NCBI GenBank assembly: GCA_019054805.1
Contig: JAHQIY010000042.1
Coordinates: 264,916 to 328,915, forward strand
Direction of reading: 5' to 3'
DNA length: 64,000 bases
Source of the DNA: Brachionus manjavacas
Lineage: Eukaryota; Rotifera; Eurotatoria; Ploima; Brachionidae
Shown: positions 47,603 through 57,616 of the stretch, in pieces
How the letters are laid out: each line of letters starts with the position of its first letter
How positions within the stretch are numbered: the first letter of the stretch is position 1
The notes under the pieces: model-generated
Seen by the model: the letters and a program-made list of their open reading frames with translations, nothing else
Database searches by the model: none
What the model was told of the DNA's origin: nothing
Program-made: the position numbers and the translations under genes

Positions 47603-48070
47603 ATGCTCAATTCAATCACCTCGCTTTTCAAACAGTTACTTGAAGGTCACGATTTAAGCCACAACACCCAGCCTGATGTTAATCTTGCTATCGCATGCCT
47701 GCTTTGTGAAGTCGCCGGTGCCGACCATCAAATAGAACAGGTTGAAATTGAAGCAAAACGTCACCTGTTAACGCGTTTACTCGATTTGGATGAGACAGCG
47801 GCTAAAACTCTATTGAGCCGTGCTGAAATGCGCAGTAAAGACTCGGCTTCTCTCTACGACTTCACCTCCCAGCTTCGAGAGTTGAGCCAAGAGACTCGCT
47901 TTGCACTTATCAAAGCGATGTGGGAAGTCGCGAATGCCGATGGCGAGATTGACCCACTTGAGGACTCAGTAATAAGAAAGACAGCAGAACTGCTCTATGT
48001 CGACCACAGTGAGTTTATACGTGCCAAATTAGCTGTCATTAACGATACAGGCGACAATAAAGAAATTTAA
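47603..48070 (+). CDS. TerB-like helical protein
   Basis: 155-aa all-helical protein resembling the TerB/DjlA N-terminal fold: LAIACLLCEVAGADHQIEQVE and a second ANADGEIDPLED are the twin acidic helix motifs that bind metal. ATG at 47603 with AAGG 9 nt before it; a longer frame begins at 47543 without a ribosome site. Role in metal response or surface stress is possible but not shown. It lies 77 bp after the PhoD gene. Confidence 0.78.
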   Translation: MLNSITSLFKQLLEGHDLSHNTQPDVNLAIACLLCEVAGADHQIEQVEIEAKRHLLTRLLDLDETAAKTLLSRAEMRSKDSASLYDFTSQLRELSQETRFALIKAMWEVANADGEIDPLEDSVIRKTAELLYVDHSEFIRAKLAVINDTGDNKEI

Positions 48071-48204
48071 CTCTCTGAAACAAAGTGTTTTTGTGCGGAT
48101 TAGTCCGGCAATTTAAATCGACAAGAAACTCTGTGATTGTGTTGGCACAATGCGTAATCGTGTTTGTTTATATTGGAGCAAATTCAATATGATACTGATT
48201 AAAC

Positions 48205-49653
48205 ATGAAGCCACACAAATCAGCGCTTTTACTTACCGCGCTTGCCTTTAATTCTTACGCTGACACCCATTTACCTTCTGGACAAGATTGGATCAATCAC
48301 GCCACGTTTGGCTTAGCGCCATATTGGATGATGCAAAGCGCACAAGGAAAGCCGGTAGGTAACTTTCCAACATTTCGCTGCGATGACGGCACTCTCCTTG
48401 ATGTCAATGATGTTTGCCCTGAACTAGACAGAGGTTGGATTCGCCCAAACTTCGATCGTGACTACACGCGGATGAAATCTCGGCAAACTTATGCTTATGG
48501 CGTTTTGTTTCACATGAGTGGCAACCCAAAAGCATTAAAGCTCGCTAAGCAAGGGGCTTACTACTTAATTAACCATCTACAAGATAAAGAAAATGGTGGA
48601 TTCATAAGCTTCACCAAACAAGGTGTCCCGGGATTAAACTGGAAACAACGCACATCCCAAGACCAAGCCTATGCTTTGGTCGGCCTTGCAATGTATTACT
48701 ACCTAACTCAAGACAAAAATGTTGAGCGTGCGCTGATTGAACAGCAAGCCTTTATCTTTGATAAATATCGACTAGCGGACGATCAAGGTCTGGCTTGGGT
48801 ACTAGAGGATGGTGACGGAGAGAGTGCACGTCAACGAGAGTTAGTCGCTCAACTTGACCAAATCAACGGCTATTTACTGTTAGTCGCTCCCCTACTCCCT
48901 GAACCCGCAAAGTCAAAATGGTTGGCAGATCTATCTTGGCTCACTCAGGTATTAATCCGTCATTATCATTCTGAACAAGAGCAACGCTTCTATGGTGCTA
49001 TTCATCATAAAGCCGTCATGATGGCCGACGCCAAACACAATGACTTCGGTCACACCATCAAAGCGTACTGGATGACTTATCTAACAGGGCAAACTCTTGG
49101 TAATACCCAATGGAAAGAGTTTGGTTTCAATGGTATGAAGCAGACTTTACAACAAGCAAAAAACACACGTAATTTCAGCTCTGTTGCTTACCTTTTCGAC
49201 GAACCGCTCACAACTCATTGGCAGGGAGAAGATATCATCGCATGGCGAAGCCGACCGTATACCGATGCTTGTTCATCATGGGAATGGGCAGAGCTTGACC
49301 AAGCTGCAATGACAGTCTCTATGGTTGATAGCTCAATGAACGACGTACTTAAGTTTACCTTACCTACATACCATGACGCTTGGGTTGATCATAAATATGG
49401 TGGGGTTGGACTTGACCCTAAAAGTACCAAAGCTTTTCACTGGGGTAATGGCTACCATCAATTTGAACATGCTCTGATCGGCTATTTGTTCGCCCAGCAG
49501 AGTAGTCGCCAAGCGGCGCAGCTCTATTACGCAAGGCCTAAAAATAGCACATTAGCCTTCTCACCTTATTACTATCGAGGTGAAGTTAAAAAAGTGACTA
49601 GCCTATCAGGCGAGAAAATACAGCAAGTGAGTTTTGAAGAGATTCGACCTTAA
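48205..49653 (+). CDS. Exported AGE-family (alpha/alpha-barrel) sugar isomerase-like protein
   Basis: 482-aa precursor with signal peptide (KSALLLTALAFNSYA). The rest is an (alpha/alpha)6 barrel like N-acylglucosamine 2-epimerases: RMKSRQTYAYGVLFHMSGN, then a conserved WKQRTSQDQAYALVGLAM, HNDFGHTIKAYWM and WGNGYHQFEHALIGY. Catalytic His residues appear in the last two. Periplasmic location is unusual for this family; substrate unknown. Two cysteines (DDGTLL region, FRCDD and DVCPEL) could form a disulfide. Confidence 0.8.
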   Translation: MKPHKSALLLTALAFNSYADTHLPSGQDWINHATFGLAPYWMMQSAQGKPVGNFPTFRCDDGTLLDVNDVCPELDRGWIRPNFDRDYTRMKSRQTYAYGVLFHMSGNPKALKLAKQGAYYLINHLQDKENGGFISFTKQGVPGLNWKQRTSQDQAYALVGLAMYYYLTQDKNVERALIEQQAFIFDKYRLADDQGLAWVLEDGDGESARQRELVAQLDQINGYLLLVAPLLPEPAKSKWLADLSWLTQVLIRHYHSEQEQRFYGAIHHKAVMMADAKHNDFGHTIKAYWMTYLTGQTLGNTQWKEFGFNGMKQTLQQAKNTRNFSSVAYLFDEPLTTHWQGEDIIAWRSRPYTDACSSWEWAELDQAAMTVSMVDSSMNDVLKFTLPTYHDAWVDHKYGGVGLDPKSTKAFHWGNGYHQFEHALIGYLFAQQSSRQAAQLYYARPKNSTLAFSPYYYRGEVKKVTSLSGEKIQQVSFEEIRP

Positions 49654-49657
49654 TGAC

Positions 49658-49686
49658 AAGGCTCGATGTTTATTCATCGGGCCTTG
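49658..49686. terminator. Hairpin between convergent genes
   Basis: 11-bp stem AAGGCTCGATG/CATCGGGCCTT with one G-U pair. There is no long T-run, so it is a weak terminator. Confidence 0.55.
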
Positions 49687-49703
49687 AACAAGAAAATAGA
49701 GCG

Positions 49704-50234
49704 CTAAAGCATGGTCAGGGCAAGTTTGGCAAGGTTATAGGCATCGACATAACCGGAGTGCTGACGTCCTTCCCACTCGATACCTTTGCTCTCTTGTGCT
49801 GCTTTATGCCCGATTCGTTTGTCTTTAAGACGATTTTGGATTCGGAATAAGGTCGCCAAGTTAATAAATTCATTAAATGGGGCATCAATGCCTTTATCTA
49901 GACACTCTTGCTTTAGCACCAGATCATCGCGACCCCAAGCCGCGTATATTTTGTTTGTGCCACCAAAGTTTTTCACCATAGATTTCAGGACTTCCTCTAG
50001 TGGACGTCCCTGCTTTTCAATCTTACGTGGCGTGATTCCTGTCAACTGAGAACAAAACAGCGAGACTTCATCTGTCTCTGGTTTTACGTAGTACTGTGCC
50101 CGCTTAACGATCTCACCTTTTACAAGGTCAATCTCTGCAAGCCCTACTTCAATAATTTCGCCAGTGGTACCGACACCGTCTTCATTCCAACAGCACATTT
50201 CTAGATCGAAACAAACAACACGGTTATGGTTCAT
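49704..50234 (-). CDS. DEDDh 3'-5' exonuclease
   Basis: 176-aa RNase/DNase fold of the ERI-1/KapD type. Acidic residues: VVCFDLEMCCW (D and E of Exo I), LATLFRIQN with D in GRDDLVL (Exo II), and the HSGYVDAYNLAKLA helix (H and D of Exo III). Likely nuclease for RNA; exact substrate unknown. Confidence 0.85.
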   Translation of the reverse strand: MNHNRVVCFDLEMCCWNEDGVGTTGEIIEVGLAEIDLVKGEIVKRAQYYVKPETDEVSLFCSQLTGITPRKIEKQGRPLEEVLKSMVKNFGGTNKIYAAWGRDDLVLKQECLDKGIDAPFNEFINLATLFRIQNRLKDKRIGHKAAQESKGIEWEGRQHSGYVDAYNLAKLALTML

Positions 50235-50322
50235 GGTTCGCCTTTGTTCAAAATAATCTGAAAGCGCAAAATTCTACAATAGAATACGTAAAAACTCGAA
50301 TATCAACACACTGACTGGCGAG

Positions 50323-51852
50323 TTATTCTGCAACTGAAACGCAGTTTCGACCTGCCTGCTTACTCTTATAGAGCTGAGCATCGGAGGCTTGCATAATATC
50401 TTCTTCGTTTTCTAGGCGACGAATCGCAGCGCCAATACTGAGTGAACATTGAATCATTCTTCCATCGAACTCATACTTTGAACTTGCTACTGCGCGGCCA
50501 ATTCTGTCTAGGTAGTTAAACAGCTCATAGCGATCGGTGATATGAGAGATGATACAAAACTCATCGCCCCCCATACGAACAAAGACATCACCGGGCTCTA
50601 GGTGGCTCTGAACAACCCTCGCGACATGACAGAGCATTTCATCTCCCGCTACGTGTCCGTGGTGATCATTGATGAGCTTAAACTTATCGACGTCAAATCC
50701 CACTAAAGCAAAAGACTCTTGCTTGCTGACTTTATCGGTCAAATAACGACTGAACGCTCGGCGGTTGTATATCCCGGTTAGCGTATCGTGATCAACTAAG
50801 AACTGTAGCTCTTCGGTTCGTTCATCAAGCAACACTTCAAGATGCTCTTTGTCACGGATTAATAGCAATACGATGTAGCTCGATAGGCAGGCGATAACAA
50901 TCCCGGCCATAAAAATGCCAATCAATACAAAACGATCATTATCCGTGACCTTTCTGTCGAGTTTGAAATCAACAATCCACTCTCGATTGGGTAAAACGAC
51001 GCGTTTGGTAATCTCAATGCCGCTGGTTACATCCCAGTTATTGCTTTCATATAAAATCGGATCATCTTCGGCATCAAAACCCATATCCGTTACTTTGACC
51101 AGCAAGTCTTGTTCAGTCGCAGTACGTACTACTATCGATTCAAAATATTTAGTTGAACGAATAACACCGATTACCACACCAACGAGCTCTTTAGCATTTT
51201 CCGAACTAAACACCGGGTGATAAACCAGTAATCCTGTTTTTGCTAAGCTTCTATCAAAGCCGTCTTGCAGCAAACGAATTTTATCAGAAACACTTGGCTG
51301 CCCGGTTTCTCGAATGCCATCAAGCACTAACTGAAAACGCAACCGAGACGAGTAATAGCCAAGCGCATTGAAGTTCGCCTGATTTCGGGGATAGACATCG
51401 GAAGCTGGGTAGATTGGTTCATCGTTACGCATGATGTAACCAAGCGTCTTAGGGCCATCTTTAGGTACCGTATAAATCTCATAAAACGGGTAGGTTCGCT
51501 TAACCTTTTCAACATGGGCAGCGACTTGATGATGTTCAATGCGCGGCATCCATTGCAGCGCGATAAGCGTTTGAGAAGAGGAAACAATTTGATCGGCAAA
51601 AACTGGAAAGCGGTGCCAGTCTTCCGGCTGGGTAGCATGGAAGAAATTGGCGCCGGCACCAATAAACTGTAGGTCACTCTCTACGACTTGCTGAAGGTTT
51701 TCTGCTTGTTGCTCTGCAAATTTATCTACCAAGGAAACCGTGTACTTAAACTGTGATTGATAGACAAAGTAGACCGCATACAAGGTCAACAGTAAGGCGA
51801 AATTAAACACTAAGAACGGATATAAGTACTTCTTTTTAGTCAATTGTTGCAT
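50323..51852 (-). CDS. CHASE-GGDEF diguanylate cyclase
   Basis: 509-aa inner-membrane protein. TM helix at about 9-31, periplasmic CHASE sensor at about 50-300 (LQWMPRI, YPASDVYPRNQANFNALGYY), second TM at about 310-333, then the GGDEF domain with FDVDKFKLINDHHGH and the active site GGDEF at 428-432. No I-site RxxD is seen. CHASE domains bind small extracellular ligands such as cytokinin-like or amino acid molecules; ligand unknown here. Confidence 0.93.
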   Translation of the reverse strand: MQQLTKKKYLYPFLVFNFALLLTLYAVYFVYQSQFKYTVSLVDKFAEQQAENLQQVVESDLQFIGAGANFFHATQPEDWHRFPVFADQIVSSSQTLIALQWMPRIEHHQVAAHVEKVKRTYPFYEIYTVPKDGPKTLGYIMRNDEPIYPASDVYPRNQANFNALGYYSSRLRFQLVLDGIRETGQPSVSDKIRLLQDGFDRSLAKTGLLVYHPVFSSENAKELVGVVIGVIRSTKYFESIVVRTATEQDLLVKVTDMGFDAEDDPILYESNNWDVTSGIEITKRVVLPNREWIVDFKLDRKVTDNDRFVLIGIFMAGIVIACLSSYIVLLLIRDKEHLEVLLDERTEELQFLVDHDTLTGIYNRRAFSRYLTDKVSKQESFALVGFDVDKFKLINDHHGHVAGDEMLCHVARVVQSHLEPGDVFVRMGGDEFCIISHITDRYELFNYLDRIGRAVASSKYEFDGRMIQCSLSIGAAIRRLENEEDIMQASDAQLYKSKQAGRNCVSVAE

Positions 51853-52174
51853 AAAGCATATATAGGAAACGACGCATTAAAATAACCGCGACATTCTAGC
51901 GTTATCCATTTAGTTACATAAAGCGTAATTGTCGATTACATATGAAACTATTCACGTTCCGTGCAGTACGCCTCTTTTTGAGTGAATAATTGCGTAAAAA
52001 CTCATCACTTGAGCTTTATAACACCGGATTAAAACGCTTTTAGTAGCAGAATGGTGACTTGATTATGGTACTATCTGCCCCAATTTATCAGAACAAATAG
52101 GCTCATACCGTCTCCTGAGCCAAAGCAGAGATTTACTTCATCTCTCCTTACACTAAAACATTAAGAGAATTGTC
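51853..52174 (+). other. 322-bp control region of the DUF2760-Hsp70 operon
   Basis: This gap contains a sigma-32-like promoter at 52058-52087. Two small hairpins follow in the leader: GGCTCA/TGAGCC at about 52098-52120 and AGAGAT/ATCTCT at about 52128-52146. The ribosome site AAGAGA lies 8 nt before the ATG. The 5' part up to 52050 is AT-rich and must also hold the promoter for the divergent CHASE-GGDEF gene. Confidence 0.6.
52058..52087 (+). promoter_or_regulatory. Probable sigma-32 (RpoH) heat-shock promoter
   Basis: CTTGAT at 52058-52063, 14 bp, then CCCCAATTTA at 52078-52087. The sigma-32 consensus is CTTGAA, 13-17 bp, CCCCATNT; the E. coli dnaK P1 promoter has CTTGAT, 14 bp, CCCCATTTA. 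Only one base of the -10 differs from that promoter. It is 88 bp upstream of the first gene of the Hsp70-like operon. Confidence 0.8.
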
Positions 52175-52807
52175 ATGACGTTCGATTTACAAATGATCCC
52201 TCAAACGTTCGATATGCTTCACGCGGGTCTTGCTGCTTCAAGTGTATTACTGCTACTTATTGCGACTTCTCGCAAATCAAAAGTCATTGAGAAAGTGGTA
52301 GAAAAACCAGTTGAGAAAATCGTTGAAGTAGAAAAGCCCGTCGAAAAGATCGTTGAAGTAGAAAAAGTGGTCGAAGTAGAAAAAGTCATCGAAAAAGTGG
52401 TTGAAGTTGAATCAAAACTGGCAACTGCCTCTACCGATTCAGCAATGCAGCTGCTATCAATTATGCAGCAGGAAGCGCGTCTAATCGACTTCTTACAAGA
52501 AGACTTAACCTCATTCTCAGACGAAGAAGTGGGCGCAGCAGCTCGCGTTATTCACACCGGTGGTCAAAAAGTACTAAGTGACTACGTAACGCTTGAGCAT
52601 ATTCGTAACGAAGACGAAGAAACTCGCATCACTATTGAAGAAGGCTTCAACCCACAGCAAGTTCGCCTAACGGGTAACGTTACAGGTAATGCACCGTTTA
52701 ACGGCACTCTGGTTCACAAAGGCTGGAAAGCAAGCTCGATGAATCTACCAAAACTTGCAGAGAACTATGATGCGTCTGTTATTGCTCCAGCAGAGGTTGA
52801 GCTGTAA
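52175..52807 (+). CDS. DUF2760 membrane-anchored protein
   Basis: 210-aa protein. It has one N-terminal helix (LHAGLAASSVLLLLIATS, about 15-31), a highly repetitive charged spacer of VEK/IVEVEK units at about 37-79, and a C-terminal DUF2760 domain (about 85-210, DSAMQLLSIMQQEARLIDFLQEDL, GFNPQQVRLTGNV). Function unknown. It is the first gene of an operon with two Hsp70-like genes; its stop TAA shares one base with the ATG of the next gene. By context it may be the partner or membrane anchor of those chaperones. Confidence 0.88.
   Translation: MTFDLQMIPQTFDMLHAGLAASSVLLLLIATSRKSKVIEKVVEKPVEKIVEVEKPVEKIVEVEKVVEVEKVIEKVVEVESKLATASTDSAMQLLSIMQQEARLIDFLQEDLTSFSDEEVGAAARVIHTGGQKVLSDYVTLEHIRNEDEETRITIEEGFNPQQVRLTGNVTGNAPFNGTLVHKGWKASSMNLPKLAENYDASVIAPAEVEL
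52287..52412 (+). repeat. Degenerate repeats encoding a VEK-rich spacer
   Basis: Repeated units coding for EKPVEKIVEV and EKVVEVEK-like peptides, about 21-30 bp each, lie inside the DUF2760 gene and could form a charged coiled coil or extended spacer. Such repeats may vary in number between strains. Confidence 0.65.
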
Positions 52808-54738
52808 TGGAACACCAAAACAACCAAGCGCAAAACTCAGAATCTAACCCACCAAAATTTAGCGTCGGTATCGACTTAGGGACCACACACTGCGTGCTGT
52901 CATATGTCGATACTAGCGTTGAAGATGCTCGTGTTGAGGTAATGTCCATCCCTCAATTAACAGCACCAGGTACAGTAGAAAACCGCAGCCAGCTCGGTTC
53001 ATTTTTATACCAACCGCACGAACACGAAATGAATCCAGCGTCACGTGTTTTGCCTTGGTCATCTGAGCCAACGGCTCTTGTTGGTGCTATCGCGCGTAAC
53101 TTGGGTGCTAAAACACCAATTCGTCTTATTGCCAGTGCGAAATCTTGGCTTTGTCACGGTGGCATCAACCGACGCGATGCGTTTCTACCGGCTGGTAGCC
53201 CTGAAGAAGTTGAGAAGGTGTCACCACTGCGTGCCACTGAGCTTTATTTAGAGCACCTAAAACAAGCTTGGGACCATTCAAATCCAAACAATCCGCTTGC
53301 CGAGCAAGATGTAACCATCACTGTTCCCGCATCGTTTGACCCTGCAGCACGCGATCTGACTGCAGAAGCTGCACGTAATGTCGGCTTTGTACACCTAACA
53401 TTACTTGAAGAGCCACAAGCTGCGCTCTACAACTGGATTGATAACAGCAACGACAAATGGCGCGATGAAGTCTCTGTTGGCGATATTGTTCTTGTTGTTG
53501 ATATCGGTGGTGGTACTACCGACCTTTCTCTTGTCGAGGTGACAGAGGAAGAAGGTAACCTAACGCTTAATCGTATCGCTGTCGGTGAACATATCCTATT
53601 GGGTGGCGACAATATGGATCTTGCACTGGCTTATCGCCTTAAGATGAAGCTTGCTCAAGAAGGCAAAGAGCTTCAGCCATGGCAAGTTCAAGCAATGACC
53701 CATGCATGTCGCGATGCAAAAGAGGCGCTATTAAACGATAGCGAGCTGCAATCTGTGCCTATCGTTGTACCGAGTCGTGGTTCTAAGCTGCTAGGTGCAA
53801 CGCTTAAAACAGAGCTTACTCAGCAAGAAGTTCAACAAACTCTTGTTGATGGGTTTTTCCCTAAAGTTGCTGTTAGTGAGCATCCCGTTCAGCGTAACCG
53901 TGGCGCATTGACTCAAATGGGTCTGCCTTACGCTCAAGATGCCGGTATCACTCGCCACATTGCTGCTTTCTTAACCAAGCAAGCCAATGCACTATCTGGC
54001 TCTGAAGCACAACCAGAGTACAACCCATTTGCCAATATGCCAGGCATGCCGGGGGGTGAATCCACTCAATCTTCTGATTTCATCAAACCGACAGCGATTT
54101 TGTTTAACGGTGGCGTACTGAAATCAACCTTGCTTGCTAATCGCCTCGAAGAAACGCTCAACGAATGGTTGATTGATGCTGATAGCGAGATGGCGAAGCG
54201 TTTGACTGGTGTTGACCTCGATCTGGCAGTGGCTAGCGGGGCTTCATACTACGGCAGCGTTCGCCGAGGACAAGGCGTTCGAATTCGCGGTGGTATCGCG
54301 TCTAGCTACTATGTAGGTATTGAAAGCGCGATGCCAGCGATTCCAGGTATGGCACCACCGATGGAAGCACTGTGTGTGGCTCCATTTGGTATGGAAGAGG
54401 GCTCCAGCGTTGATGTACCAAGCCAAGAGTTTGGACTTATCATTGGTCAGCCGGTTAACTTCCAATTTTTTGGTTCTACCGTTCGTCGTGACGACATCGC
54501 TGGTACTCATCTAGACCATTGGGCTCCTGAAGAGCTAGACGAACTGCCTGAGATTCAAGTCACGCTGCCTGTCTCTGAAGGTCGCCGTGAAGGTGAAGTG
54601 GTTCCGGTGACTCTTGCATCACGCGTCACTGAACTCGGTACTTTGTATCTTGAAGCTATCGCTGCTGACAATGGGCAGAAATGGCATGTAGAGTTTGATG
54701 TCCGCGAAGACGCAAGCTCGAACCCAGAACAAGCATAA
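52807..54738 (+). CDS. Hsp70-like ATPase (first copy)
   Basis: 643-aa protein with a full actin-like nucleotide-binding domain: phosphate 1 GIDLGTT at 21-27, connect motif LEEPQAALYNW at 200-210, phosphate 2 [10 protein letters not shown] at 232-241, LLGGDN at 264-269 and the adenosine motif ILFNGGVLKS at 431-440. An insertion with NPFANMPGMPGG occurs at about 405-417. The C-terminal 150 residues are beta-rich but do not look like a canonical DnaK substrate-binding domain. It is YegD/HscC-like; target unknown. It overlaps the DUF2760 gene by one base. Confidence 0.88.
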   Translation: MEHQNNQAQNSESNPPKFSVGIDLGTTHCVLSYVDTSVEDARVEVMSIPQLTAPGTVENRSQLGSFLYQPHEHEMNPASRVLPWSSEPTALVGAIARNLGAKTPIRLIASAKSWLCHGGINRRDAFLPAGSPEEVEKVSPLRATELYLEHLKQAWDHSNPNNPLAEQDVTITVPASFDPAARDLTAEAARNVGFVHLTLLEEPQAALYNWIDNSNDKWRDEVSVGDIVLVVDIGGGTTDLSLVEVTEEEGNLTLNRIAVGEHILLGGDNMDLALAYRLKMKLAQEGKELQPWQVQAMTHACRDAKEALLNDSELQSVPIVVPSRGSKLLGATLKTELTQQEVQQTLVDGFFPKVAVSEHPVQRNRGALTQMGLPYAQDAGITRHIAAFLTKQANALSGSEAQPEYNPFANMPGMPGGESTQSSDFIKPTAILFNGGVLKSTLLANRLEETLNEWLIDADSEMAKRLTGVDLDLAVASGASYYGSVRRGQGVRIRGGIASSYYVGIESAMPAIPGMAPPMEALCVAPFGMEEGSSVDVPSQEFGLIIGQPVNFQFFGSTVRRDDIAGTHLDHWAPEELDELPEIQVTLPVSEGRREGEVVPVTLASRVTELGTLYLEAIAADNGQKWHVEFDVREDASSNPEQA

Positions 54739-54742
54739 CGAT

Positions 54743-54770
54743 TAACGGCACCTCTGGGTGCCGTTGTTTT
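54743..54770 (+). terminator. Hairpin between the two Hsp70-like genes
   Basis: AACGGCACC/GGTGCCGTT stem then GTTTT. Weak T-run: probably a partial terminator that lowers the level of the second Hsp70 gene. Confidence 0.65.
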
Positions 54771-54795
54771 AAGTTGTCCGCAAATAAGGTTATCT

Positions 54796-57603
54796 ATGGC
54801 ATCTCCTCGATTCTTAGTCGGTATTGATTTAGGTACAACCAATACGGTTGTCGCATTCTGTGAAATCACCGACGACCTACAAAACTCTGCCGTTTCCCTA
54901 TTTGAAATAGACCAGTTGATTGGCCCGGGTGAAGTCGTCCGTAAGCCACTACTGCCCTCTTTCCGTTATCACCCTGCGGCAGGTCAAGTCTCTCTATCAG
55001 ACTTAACACTGCCATGGGACAGTCAACCCGTCACTGGTGACATTAGCCAAGTGATTGTTGGCGAATGGGCACGAGAGCTCGGTGCTAAAGTGGAAGGTCG
55101 CCAAGTATCTAGTGCTAAAAGCTGGCTCTCGCATCAAGCCGTAGATCGAAGCTCTGACATATTGCCTTGGGCTGGCGCAACGGATGTCGATAAAGTCTCA
55201 CCCGTTATCGCCAGCGCAAGCTACCTAAACCACATTCGACTGGCTTGGAACTATCGCAATCCAAGCAATAAGCTCGAAGACCAAGACGTGGTGGTGACAG
55301 TCCCTGCTTCATTCGATGAAACGGCACGCAAACTTACCCTTGAAGCCGCGCAGCTCGCAGGGTTAAACAAAATTGTGCTTCTCGAAGAGCCTCAATCGGT
55401 TTGCTACGACTGGTATGCGCGCCACCAGCAAAGTGCAGCAGAAGAGCTAAAAGACCTGCCGTTAATTCTTGTCTGTGATGTCGGTGGTGGTACAACCGAC
55501 TTAAGTTTGATTGAAGCTAAATTCGATCAAGGTGAGCTCTCTTTGGATCGCATTGGCGTGGGCGATCACCTAATGCTAGGCGGTGATAACCTCGACCTTG
55601 CGTTAGCGCATCTGGCAGAGCAGCGCTTCAATCAGAGTAAAAAGCTCAACGCAGCCAGTTTGACTAAGCTGATTCAGCAAACGCGCAAAGCAAAAGAAAA
55701 CTTACTTTCGGCCGATGCACCGGAAGAAGTAAAGATCACTATGCTCGGCAGCGGTTCTAAATTGCTAGGCGGGACGAAGAGTATCGGCCTTTCAAAGCAA
55801 GAAGTTCATCAAATTGCCCTCGATGGATTCTTCCCACTGTCTGATTTTACAGACACGCCAGATAAAAGACGGAGTGCTGTCGTTGAGTTCGGTCTGCCGT
55901 ACGTCGCCGATCCTGCGGTCAGTAAACACGTCGCAGAGTTTTTGAGCCAACATCAGCAAGTTTCAATGGCAGCGCTCAATCAAGACGATACCAACAAGCC
56001 TGCTATCCCTGTTGGTATACTGCTCAATGGCGGTGTGTTCAATAGTGACCTCGTCACTCAACGCGTTACTCAATTGCTTGGCAACTGGCGCGGTGACGAT
56101 GTTACTGTGCTCGATAACCCTCATCCGGATTGCTCAGTCGCTCTCGGCGCTGTCGCTTTTAGTAAGGCTCGCCGAGGCGCGCAACTTAAAATCGGTGGTG
56201 GCGCAGCACGTTCTTACTTCTTACATCTTCAAGAAAAGAACAAAATGGGCAAAGCACTCTGCCTGCTATCAAAAGGCACCGAGGAAGGACACGAAATTAG
56301 ACTAAGCGGTCGCCGCTTCTCGTTAACTTTGGGCGAACCTGTTCGTTTTAATCTTCTAACGACGACACACGACACGCTTTCTAACAACACCGCGATTCAA
56401 AATGGCGTCATGGTTGATATTGACCCAGACCTATTCGCGCCGCTACCGCCTTATATCTCGACACTGGAAGGTGAAGGCATTGCACTACAAGCCAACCAGA
56501 AAGAACGTGTTGAGGTTCAGCTTGCCTGTCAGCTAACAGAAGTCGGCACACTGAAAATGGAGTGTGTCCATGTCGAAGATGACACCAAACGTTGGGAACT
56601 AGAATTTGAAGTTCGTAACCAACAAGCAGAAGATCAAGTTGAAGAGAGTCTTCACCCTCGCCTGCCCGAATGTAAAGAGCTGATATCTCGTATCTACAGT
56701 GGCAACAAGAAAAGCGCGGATTCTAAAGAAATCAAAACCCTAGCTAAAGAGCTAGAGCGAAAGCTTGGCAAGCGTGATGAGTGGGACTTCACGACTTTAC
56801 GTCAGCTGTTTGATGCATTTGCACTCGGACGAAAGCGCCGCCGCCGCTCTGAACCACATGAAAAAAACTGGCTACGTTTAGCGGGATTCTCGCTGCGTCC
56901 GGGGTTTGGAGATGCCACTGATTCATGGCGTATCGAGCAAGTTTGGGGGCTCTATCAGCAGGGAATTCAGTTTAAAAACCATCAAGGTTGGACGGATTGG
57001 TGGGTATTCTGGCGTCGAATTGCCGGAGGTCTCAGCCAAGAGCAGCAAGAGACTATCCTCGCCGATATTGCTAAGTACCTTCACCCTGGGGCGATGAAAA
57101 ACCCTCAGTCAGCCAAAGCCGCGCAAGATATGGGTTATGAGTCAATGGTGAGACTTGCCGCTTCACTAGAGCATCTTGAAGTTGAAGATAAAGTGCTGCT
57201 CGCTTCTTGGTGCCTAAGTAAAGCCATCAACCATAACCAGTTCGAACAAGCACATTGGTGGGCATTAGGCAGACTCGCTTCACGTACTCCTCTGTATGGC
57301 AGTCAGCACAGCGTGATCCCTCGTGAACAAGCAGAGCAATGGCTACCTAAGTTGCTGGAACAAAACTGGCAAAAAGAACCCATGATTGCTTTTGCCGCGG
57401 TCATGATCTGTCGAAAAACAGGCGATCGTCTGTTTGATATTTCTGATGACTATAGAAGCCAAGTTCTTACTAAGCTAAAACAAAGTAAGGTGCCAGAATC
57501 TTGGGTTAGCTTGGTTGAAGAGGTCAAAGAACTATCAGAAAGCGAATCTAAGCGCGTATTTGGCGACGCCCTGCCAAGTGGTTTGACTTTAGTAAACCAG
57601 TAG
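54796..57603 (+). CDS. Hsp70-like ATPase with DUF3731 C-terminus (second copy)
   Basis: 935-aa protein. The N-terminal nucleotide-binding domain has GIDLGTTN at 9-16, [12 protein letters not shown] at 195-206, [10 protein letters not shown] at 228-237, [11 protein letters not shown] and [10 protein letters not shown]. It is a paralogue of the preceding protein. The C-terminal 290 residues (from about 645) are helical, matching DUF3731: [44 protein letters not shown] at 54786-54789 gives the ribosome site. Function unknown. Confidence 0.88.
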   Translation: MASPRFLVGIDLGTTNTVVAFCEITDDLQNSAVSLFEIDQLIGPGEVVRKPLLPSFRYHPAAGQVSLSDLTLPWDSQPVTGDISQVIVGEWARELGAKVEGRQVSSAKSWLSHQAVDRSSDILPWAGATDVDKVSPVIASASYLNHIRLAWNYRNPSNKLEDQDVVVTVPASFDETARKLTLEAAQLAGLNKIVLLEEPQSVCYDWYARHQQSAAEELKDLPLILVCDVGGGTTDLSLIEAKFDQGELSLDRIGVGDHLMLGGDNLDLALAHLAEQRFNQSKKLNAASLTKLIQQTRKAKENLLSADAPEEVKITMLGSGSKLLGGTKSIGLSKQEVHQIALDGFFPLSDFTDTPDKRRSAVVEFGLPYVADPAVSKHVAEFLSQHQQVSMAALNQDDTNKPAIPVGILLNGGVFNSDLVTQRVTQLLGNWRGDDVTVLDNPHPDCSVALGAVAFSKARRGAQLKIGGGAARSYFLHLQEKNKMGKALCLLSKGTEEGHEIRLSGRRFSLTLGEPVRFNLLTTTHDTLSNNTAIQNGVMVDIDPDLFAPLPPYISTLEGEGIALQANQKERVEVQLACQLTEVGTLKMECVHVEDDTKRWELEFEVRNQQAEDQVEESLHPRLPECKELISRIYSGNKKSADSKEIKTLAKELERKLGKRDEWDFTTLRQLFDAFALGRKRRRRSEPHEKNWLRLAGFSLRPGFGDATDSWRIEQVWGLYQQGIQFKNHQGWTDWWVFWRRIAGGLSQEQQETILADIAKYLHPGAMKNPQSAKAAQDMGYESMVRLAASLEHLEVEDKVLLASWCLSKAINHNQFEQAHWWALGRLASRTPLYGSQHSVIPREQAEQWLPKLLEQNWQKEPMIAFAAVMICRKTGDRLFDISDDYRSQVLTKLKQSKVPESWVSLVEEVKELSESESKRVFGDALPSGLTLVNQ

Positions 57604-57616
57604 AACACTTTTCACA

